Shown one piece after another: positions 59,016-64,000 of a DNA stretch of 64,000 bases. The position numbers and the translations under genes are program-made. Origin of the DNA: Deltaproteobacteria bacterium (GTDB taxonomy: Bacteria > Myxococcota_A > Polyangia > DRWM01 > JAAZOP01); assembly GCA_016218815.1 (NCBI GenBank), contig JACRCX010000060.1, positions 56,464-120,463 of the forward strand, given 5' to 3'. Each line of letters opens with the position of its first letter. Position 1 is the first letter of the stretch. Below the pieces are notes generated by a model that worked only from the letters and a program-made list of their open reading frames with translations, was not told the origin of the DNA and made no database searches.

Positions 59016-62000
59016 TCACGGCGGGGAGCGGCCCGCGTTCGCTTCGGCCCCCAGCCAGCGCTCGTTCTCCGCCTGGCATTCCTCCCAGCGACGTTGCTCG
59101 GGAGTGGGGCGGCAGCCGCGGCCGATGCACGTCGGCGGGATATTTCCGCAGTCGGGCCGCAGGCCGACGTGCAGGCGGTACTCGCGCGCCGCGCGATCCT
59201 CGCCCGGCACGTACGGACGGAAGACGACGACCCACAGCTCCGCGAACTCCGTGCCGAACCCCGTCACGACGACGTACTTCGGCTCCAGTCGCTGGACACT
59301 CGGCGGTCCCTCCTCCGCGGGGCGGATGAGCAGGCCGTGGTCGACCGGCTGACCGCCGCCTTCCACGTAGACGCTGAGCGACAGGTTCGGGTTGACCGGC
59401 GACGTGGCGTGCAGCCAGAAGAAGCGCGCCGTTGCCGGCGCCAGGGACATGGTGATGCTGCGTCCGTCGTCCGGATACCGTTCCTCCTTCGTCCGCAGCG
59501 GGACCGGCTCGCCGAGCGCCGCGCCGGGCTCCGCGCCCGCGGGCCGCCATTCGCGCGTCTCCAGTCCGGTCTCCATCAGCTTGAAACCGGTCCAGACGCC
59601 GCCGTTGCCGCGCGCCCAGAAGCGGACCACGAAGTCGGGGTAGGTCTCCGCGATGCGGCCGTCGCCGTACAGTCGCTTGAGGAGGTCGTCCGAGCCGGTC
59701 AGGCCTTCCTGGAGCGTCCGCCGGATGCTCCCCGGCGTCTGCTCCTCGACGTGCTCGACGAGCATCGCGTAGTGGTACGACGCGCGCCCGCCGTGCCAGC
59801 TCCGGCTCTCGTCGATCGGCACCGCCAGGACGTACGGCGTGCCGTGGCCGGGCTTGACCGCGGCGTCGACCATGTCGTCGAAGGGCGTCGTCGCGTCCGA
59901 CGCCCGGAGGGAGAACTTCCGTCCCGCCCACTCCGCCGTCGCCTCGTACCACCACATCCGCCCGCCCCAGAACGCGGCGAACATGTTGCGGTGCATGTCC
60001 TGCACGCCGTGGAACAGCTCGTGGAAGATCGTCACCCGCAGCTCGCGCTCGTACGTCGATCGCTCGGCGTCCGAAACCGCCGCCACGGCCTCGACCGTGA
60101 TGCTGCCGCCCCAGCCGAGCGGGTCGTAGACGGCGCCGGGAACGTCCGCAGTCATGGCGTCCAGCACGACCGGCATCGGGCTGGCCACCGACGCCGACCA
60201 TTCGTCGAACGGGGGCGAGCCGTCGGCCAGGGGGAACTCGCGCTGGTAGATGCCCAACGCCTCGTGGAGAATGCCGGAGACCTGCTCGACGAACGCGCAC
60301 GTCGTCTGGGCGGCCACGAGGATCCGGAAGGCGTGGCCGGCGATCGAGTGCGCCTCGCCGGGAAGCGCGCGGTCGCACGGGCCGACGCGATGGGTTTCGA
60401 GGCCCAGGAGGTCCGTGGCGACGACGAGGTGCCCGAGGCGGGGAGGCGCGGCGGGAGGCCTGGGCTCCGCCCCCGCCGGAAGCCGGGCGAGTCCGGCGAC
60501 GGCGGCCGGGTCGAGCACGCCGAGCTCGGGGCGCTCGATGACGACGACGTGCTTCTCCGGGTCGACGCGGGCGGAGACCGGCCAGGCGAAGCGGCCGTCG
60601 AAGATCGCGACCGCGCCCAGGCCCGACTCCTTCGTGCCGGCCGGCAACGCCGCCGGGTCGTAGGGCAGGGAGAGCGTGACGGCGCCGGTTCGCCGCCCGG
60701 GGCGGTCGGTGACGGCGTAGTAGGCGTCGCCGATCACCGCGCCCGCGAGTCCCGGAATCGCGGCCGGGGCCGCGGTGCGGATCAGAGCCAGGTCGAGCGT
60801 CGCGTCCACCGCGCTGGCGGGGGCGTCGAGGCGCGCGCCGTTCGGCAGGCCGACCCACCCGCCCGCGGCACCGTCGATCCGCTGCCGGCGGCCCTCGCGG
60901 ACGCCGGCGAAGCCGAGCGCGGGGTCGGGGAGGAACTCGGTCCCGTTGGTAACGGGCGCGGGCGGTGCGGGGTCGGTCGCGGGGGCCGAGTTGGCGACCT
61001 TCGACGCGGGCGCGGCCGTCGTCGCCGTCACGGCAAGTGGGGCCGCGGCGGGAGGGGCCGTGGCGGTCCCGGTCGCTGCGACGAGCCGCGTCGGCTCGGC
61101 GGCAGGCGCGTCCGGAGAGGAGCCGCCGGTCGACAGGCGCCAGATGAGCACGGCGCCGCTTGCGACGATTATCAGCGAAGCGACGACAATCGCGGCGACG
61201 ACCCCCGTCGAGACGCCGCGCCGGGGCGCGGAGGCCGGGCGGGGGGCGGGAGGATTCTCGCGCAGAGACGCAGAGGCGCAGAGGGGCGCCTGTGGCATCG
61301 CGGGGACCGGCGAAGGGAGCGGCATGGCCGGAGCCGGAGCGGCGAGCGGCCCCGCCGGCACCGCCGGGATCGCGGGGAGGTGCGGAGCGGAGGGAGTCTG
61401 CGGCATCGCGGGGACCGGCACGGCGGGAGCGGGAAAGGCAAGCGACACCGGCGAGTGCGCGGGAACAACGGGCAGGTGCGGAGCGGACGGCGTCTGCGGC
61501 GTCACGGGGACCGGCACGGGCGGAGCGGGGAAAGCGAGCGACACTGGCGGCGTCCCGTGAACGGCCGGCAGGTGCGGAGCGGACGGCGTCTGCGAGACGG
61601 GCTGGGCCGCTGCGGCCGGCGCAAGCGGCGGAGCGGAGGGGGCCGCGTTCAGGTTCGGCGCCGACGGCGCGGGTTTCCGGGACGGCGCCGGGTCCGGTGC
61701 CGCGCCCGCCGCGGGAGCTCGGGCCTTGCCGCCGTCGCCGGCGACCACGGTGGCCTTGTCGCGCAGGTCGTGGAACGTCACGGCGGCGTGGCCGATCCGC
61801 ACGCGGACGCCGTCCCTGAGGCGGACGTTGTCCACGCGCGTCTCATCGACCCACAGCCCGTTGGCGCTCCCGTTGTCGGTCAGGACCCAGCCGCGGGCGG
61901 TCCGCAGGATCTTCGCGTGATGCCGCGAGATCTGCTCGTCCTCGATCGTCAGCTCGTTGTCCGGGCCGCGGCCGATCGAGAACGGGTCGCGCGACAGCTC

Positions 62001-62057
62001 GACCCGTCGGCCCTCCTCGACCTTCTGGCCCTGCGCCACGACCCACAGGAACGGCAA
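59016..62057 (-). CDS. FHA-domain membrane protein with extracytoplasmic HExxH peptidase
   Basis: The start is TTG 62057 with GGAGGAGGGAG upstream. Residues about 15-100: FHA domain (SIGRGPDNELTIEDEQISRHHAKI, DNGSANGLWVDETRV), cytoplasmic phosphothreonine reader. Residues about 110-285: Pro/Ala linker with QTPSAPHLP units. Membrane helix about 290-312. The outside half carries FHELFHGVQ (H679-E680-L-F-H683) and, 21 residues on, WYEATAEW (E705), fitting a gluzincin zinc peptidase. 1013 residues. Kinase phosphorylation might control an external protease through this single protein, as inference. SASLRE-type repeat sequence near 61256 is inside the linker. Confidence 0.9.
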   Translation of the reverse strand: MPFLWVVAQGQKVEEGRRVELSRDPFSIGRGPDNELTIEDEQISRHHAKILRTARGWVLTDNGSANGLWVDETRVDNVRLRDGVRVRIGHAAVTFHDLRDKATVVAGDGGKARAPAAGAAPDPAPSRKPAPSAPNLNAAPSAPPLAPAAAAQPVSQTPSAPHLPAVHGTPPVSLAFPAPPVPVPVTPQTPSAPHLPVVPAHSPVSLAFPAPAVPVPAMPQTPSAPHLPAIPAVPAGPLAAPAPAMPLPSPVPAMPQAPLCASASLRENPPAPRPASAPRRGVSTGVVAAIVVASLIIVASGAVLIWRLSTGGSSPDAPAAEPTRLVAATGTATAPPAAAPLAVTATTAAPASKVANSAPATDPAPPAPVTNGTEFLPDPALGFAGVREGRRQRIDGAAGGWVGLPNGARLDAPASAVDATLDLALIRTAAPAAIPGLAGAVIGDAYYAVTDRPGRRTGAVTLSLPYDPAALPAGTKESGLGAVAIFDGRFAWPVSARVDPEKHVVVIERPELGVLDPAAVAGLARLPAGAEPRPPAAPPRLGHLVVATDLLGLETHRVGPCDRALPGEAHSIAGHAFRILVAAQTTCAFVEQVSGILHEALGIYQREFPLADGSPPFDEWSASVASPMPVVLDAMTADVPGAVYDPLGWGGSITVEAVAAVSDAERSTYERELRVTIFHELFHGVQDMHRNMFAAFWGGRMWWYEATAEWAGRKFSLRASDATTPFDDMVDAAVKPGHGTPYVLAVPIDESRSWHGGRASYHYAMLVEHVEEQTPGSIRRTLQEGLTGSDDLLKRLYGDGRIAETYPDFVVRFWARGNGGVWTGFKLMETGLETREWRPAGAEPGAALGEPVPLRTKEERYPDDGRSITMSLAPATARFFWLHATSPVNPNLSLSVYVEGGGQPVDHGLLIRPAEEGPPSVQRLEPKYVVVTGFGTEFAELWVVVFRPYVPGEDRAAREYRLHVGLRPDCGNIPPTCIGRGCRPTPEQRRWEECQAENERWLGAEANAGRSPP

Positions 62058-62079
62058 AGGCTCCCTCCTCCGCGGCCGG

Positions 62080-62109
62080 AATCTCGCCGCTCACAGCGGG
62101 CCATGTCAA
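62080..62109 (-). promoter_or_regulatory. Promoter of the FHA-peptidase gene
   Basis: Minus strand TTGACA (62109-62104), 18-bp spacer, GAGATT (62085-62080), 22 nt before TTG 62057. Confidence 0.5.
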
Positions 62110-62129
62110 GGAGGAGGGGAGGCGAGCGG

Positions 62130-62180
62130 CGGAGTTGTTGGTTGTTGGCTGTTGGTCCGGAGGTGCGGAGTGCGCGAACC
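62130..62180. repeat. AC/GT-rich dispersed repeat, copy 3
   Basis: GTTGTTGGTTGTTGGCTGTT then TTGGTCCGGAGGTGCGGAG and CGAACC. Shares its core with 21590-21645 and 38797-38878. Confidence 0.5.
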
Positions 62181-62181
62181 G

Positions 62182-62211
62182 TTGACACGCGCCGCGTCGC
62201 GGTGCGAGCAT
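62182..62211 (+). promoter_or_regulatory. Divergent promoter candidate
   Basis: TTGACA (62182-62187), 18-bp spacer, GAGCAT (62206-62211). It points toward the gene at 62494 with a leader of about 275 nt. Confidence 0.35.
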
Positions 62212-62493
62212 CGCTCCGCTCGGTGAGGATGGCAGCGATGTCGATGGTGCTTCGCACGTCGTGTCGTTCGGAGTCGGCGGTCGCCGCGCGGGTCTGGTTC
62301 GCCCGGATGCGGCTCGCCAATCGCGGGGCGGCGCGCGCCGAAACGTCGTTCCGTCCCCCCCCCCCCTCCCCCAGTAGTTTCCAGCAGTTACCGATCCCCT
62401 CGAAGGTTGTCGGCGCGGCGTACCGCCAAGGGCGGAGTTGTGCGCCGCTCGGTCCGGGTGGCCCCCAGGCAGGTCCGATGGAAGGAGGGCGCC
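62212..62493. other. Gene-free leader with 12-base C run
   Basis: No supported coding frame. Poly-C of 12 at 62355-62366. The ribosome site GAAGGAGGGC for the next gene is at 62481-62490. No riboswitch fold recognised. Confidence 0.4.
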
Positions 62494-64000
62494 ATGAAGC
62501 GCGATGACGTGCTGTGCTCGATGAGCGGCCGCAGGGAGTGGGCGACGGCTCGGGTTCTCGTCGTGGGACTCGCCGTGCTGCTGTTGCTCGCACCGTCGTG
62601 CGGCGGCGACGGCGCGGGCGACGCGCCGGAGCGAACCTCCAGCGTCCAGGCCGCGGTCATGACGGAACCGTGCGGCAACGGCATCGTTGATCTCTACCGC
62701 GCGCCGCCCCCCGCGTGCCCCAATCCTGCGGTCGTGACCGAGGTGTTCGATCGCGCGGACCTCGACGCGTGGCTGACCGACCCGACGACGACGCTCGACG
62801 TCAAGGCATCGATCGCCTTCTCGGCCGAGCCGTTGGAGATCGCCACGGCGTGCGACGTCTTCGTCCGGAGCGGCGTCGTCCTGTCGGGCCTCACCGACGT
62901 CTTCGTCGCCGCCCGGCGGGTCGACGTCTACGCAGACGTCGTCGCGTCGGGCCGGGTGGACCTGCGCGCCGCCGAGTCGATCTATCTGCGCACCGCGTCG
63001 AGCGTGACGGGACCGGCGGCGGCCATCGCGATGGAGGCGCCCTACGTCGACGACCACGCCGACACCGTCGGCGGCATGTACTGCATCGAGGGCGGGCAGG
63101 TGTTCGTCCGCCAGGCCTCGAAGAACGGCTCGTCGGGAGGGGCAGTGCGCGTTTCCGGCACTTCCGTCGACGTCCACGGCGATTTCACGACTCCCGGCAC
63201 CGTGCGCATGACCTCGACCGGCGACCTGATCTACCGTCAGGCCGCACGGATCGAGACCGCCGCGAGCGTCACGATGACGTCCGGCGGCCTCCTCGACTTC
63301 CACGGCACCCTCTATGACGCCGGTCCGGTCGAGCTGCGCGCGGGGAGCTTCTTCTATCGTGACGCCGCGTTCATCGAGACGAGCGGCAACGTCGGGGTCG
63401 CCGTGAGCGGGACGACCCTCACCGACTTCTACGGCACGATGCGCTCGAATGGCGACGTCAACCTGTCGGCGGCCTCGCTCTACCTGCGCCAGGCGGCTCT
63501 CATCAAGTCCGACCGCGACGTCACGCTCGCCGTGGCGGGGCGCTACGACATGCGCGGGAAGATCCAGCAGAACGAGGATGTGCGCGTCACGACCGGGACC
63601 TACAAGCTGTACGGCACCCACAGCTTCTCGGGAAACACGAGCTGCGTCGTCGCGGGCGCACGGACGTCGGACAGCGTCGCGGCCGTCGGCTGCGTCGAGT
63701 CGACGGACGCCGCGGCCCCCGGCTGGCCGGCGGGGAGTGCGCTCGTCGCGAGCGACATCGGGCCGCACAGCCTGACGTTGTCGTGGACCCCGGCCGCCGA
63801 CGCGGTCGGCGTCGTGGCCTACCGGGTCTACCAGGACGGGCTGGTCATCGGTGAGAGCGACGCGGGCACGCGAACGTGGGGAGTGACCGGGCTCGCGTCG
63901 GGCACGATCTACGTCTTCAAGGTCGAGGCCGGCGATGCCGCGGGGCGCTGGAGCACGGACGGGCCGTCCACGACGGCCACCACGGAAAGCGCCGACGCCG
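62494..64000 (+). CDS. Lipoprotein with beta-helix-like repeats and FN3 domain, 3' end outside window
   Basis: ATG 62494 after GAAGGAGGGC; the frame is open to the last base. Signal LAVLLLLAPSC-GG. Residues about 110-390 hold roughly 40-residue repeats with YLR/YRQAA, SVxMTSGG and DFHGT/DFYGT strands (for example LIYRQAARIETAASV, SFFYRDAAFIETSGNV, SLYLRQAALIKSDRDV), probably a beta-helix or polymer-like solenoid. The last about 85 residues are a fibronectin type III domain (LSWTPAADAVGVVAYRVYQ, GLASGTIYVFKVEAGDAAG). Likely a surface adhesin or glycan-associated protein, incomplete here. Confidence 0.85.
   Translation, partial: MKRDDVLCSMSGRREWATARVLVVGLAVLLLLAPSCGGDGAGDAPERTSSVQAAVMTEPCGNGIVDLYRAPPPACPNPAVVTEVFDRADLDAWLTDPTTTLDVKASIAFSAEPLEIATACDVFVRSGVVLSGLTDVFVAARRVDVYADVVASGRVDLRAAESIYLRTASSVTGPAAAIAMEAPYVDDHADTVGGMYCIEGGQVFVRQASKNGSSGGAVRVSGTSVDVHGDFTTPGTVRMTSTGDLIYRQAARIETAASVTMTSGGLLDFHGTLYDAGPVELRAGSFFYRDAAFIETSGNVGVAVSGTTLTDFYGTMRSNGDVNLSAASLYLRQAALIKSDRDVTLAVAGRYDMRGKIQQNEDVRVTTGTYKLYGTHSFSGNTSCVVAGARTSDSVAAVGCVESTDAAAPGWPAGSALVASDIGPHSLTLSWTPAADAVGVVAYRVYQDGLVIGESDAGTRTWGVTGLASGTIYVFKVEAGDAAGRWSTDGPSTTATTESADA

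Noticed and set aside
62212..62493. Riboswitch or small RNA in the long leader of the last gene
   Set aside because: No recognisable conserved core or stable fold; only a poly-C run stands out.

Overview
The window is high-GC DNA with tightly packed genes, TAG/TGA stops almost throughout, and a very large share of genes that encode exported lipoproteins (about 25 of roughly 40). Many of these carry an acidic low-complexity Asp/Ala/Glu/Gly linker directly after the lipobox cysteine. Together with Ser/Thr kinase, FHA, VIT-VWA, Fic, sigma54-activator and tandem Cys-rich repeat proteins, this points to a Myxococcota (deltaproteobacterial) genome. The lineage is an inference from gene content; the window has no rRNA or other marker that would fix it.

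Layout. 1-1.7 kb: a frameshifted partial lipoprotein and an FGE-sulfatase-domain lipoprotein. 1.9-3.2 kb: a Fic AMPylase with an operator-like dyad. 3.2-6.7 kb: two lipoproteins, one with a DUF4091 glycosidase-like domain and one with thrombospondin type-3 repeats. 6.8-10.9 kb: an FHA protein, a lipoprotein made of ten defensin-like six-cysteine modules, and an alpha/beta-hydrolase lipoprotein. 15.3 down to 10.9 kb: an operon recN, cyclic-nucleotide-binding protein, HD-domain protein, DUF4105 protein, joined by three ATGA overlaps. 15.5-18.9 kb: a lipoprotein between inverted G-rich repeats, then a radical SAM/SPASM protein fused in frame to a Cys/Pro/Tyr-rich tail with its own export signal. 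19-25.3 kb: a beta-helix lipoprotein, an AhpD-like protein, a sulfatase-like lipoprotein and a methyltransferase-fold lipoprotein.

25.4-35 kb: RCC1-repeat, DUF4156, Cys-rich, NlpC/P60-like and heparinase-II/III-like lipoproteins, then an AAA/DUF4143 ATPase. 35.1-38.7 kb: a 1194-residue lipoprotein of tandem Cys-rich modules. 38.9-41.6 kb: aspartate kinase overlapping an NtrC-type regulator. 41.6-46.6 kb: a frameshifted lipoprotein, a POT-family transporter and a large helical lipoprotein. 46.5-50.4 kb: an island bounded by inverted repeats, holding a promoter-fused truncated gene, a lipase-like lipoprotein and the intact parent of the truncated gene. 50.4-64 kb: an outer-membrane-like protein with YVQPAPV repeats, a VIT-VWA-PDZ lipoprotein, Cys-rich and beta-propeller lipoproteins, a Ser/Thr kinase facing an FHA-metallopeptidase, and a partial repeat/FN3 lipoprotein.

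How it fits together. Most of the window is cell-surface biology: adhesive or structural Cys-rich repeat proteins, glycan- and ester-cleaving lipoproteins, and a few cytoplasmic regulators. The strongest candidates for something undescribed are the radical SAM-tail fusion (17147-18922) and the ten-module defensin-like lipoprotein (7693-9057). Promoter reading suggests two start classes: strong Shine-Dalgarno genes, and a group whose -10 hexamer ends 6-10 nt before the start codon with no Shine-Dalgarno (probable leaderless mRNAs). No tRNA, rRNA, CRISPR array, insertion-sequence transposase or phage gene was seen.
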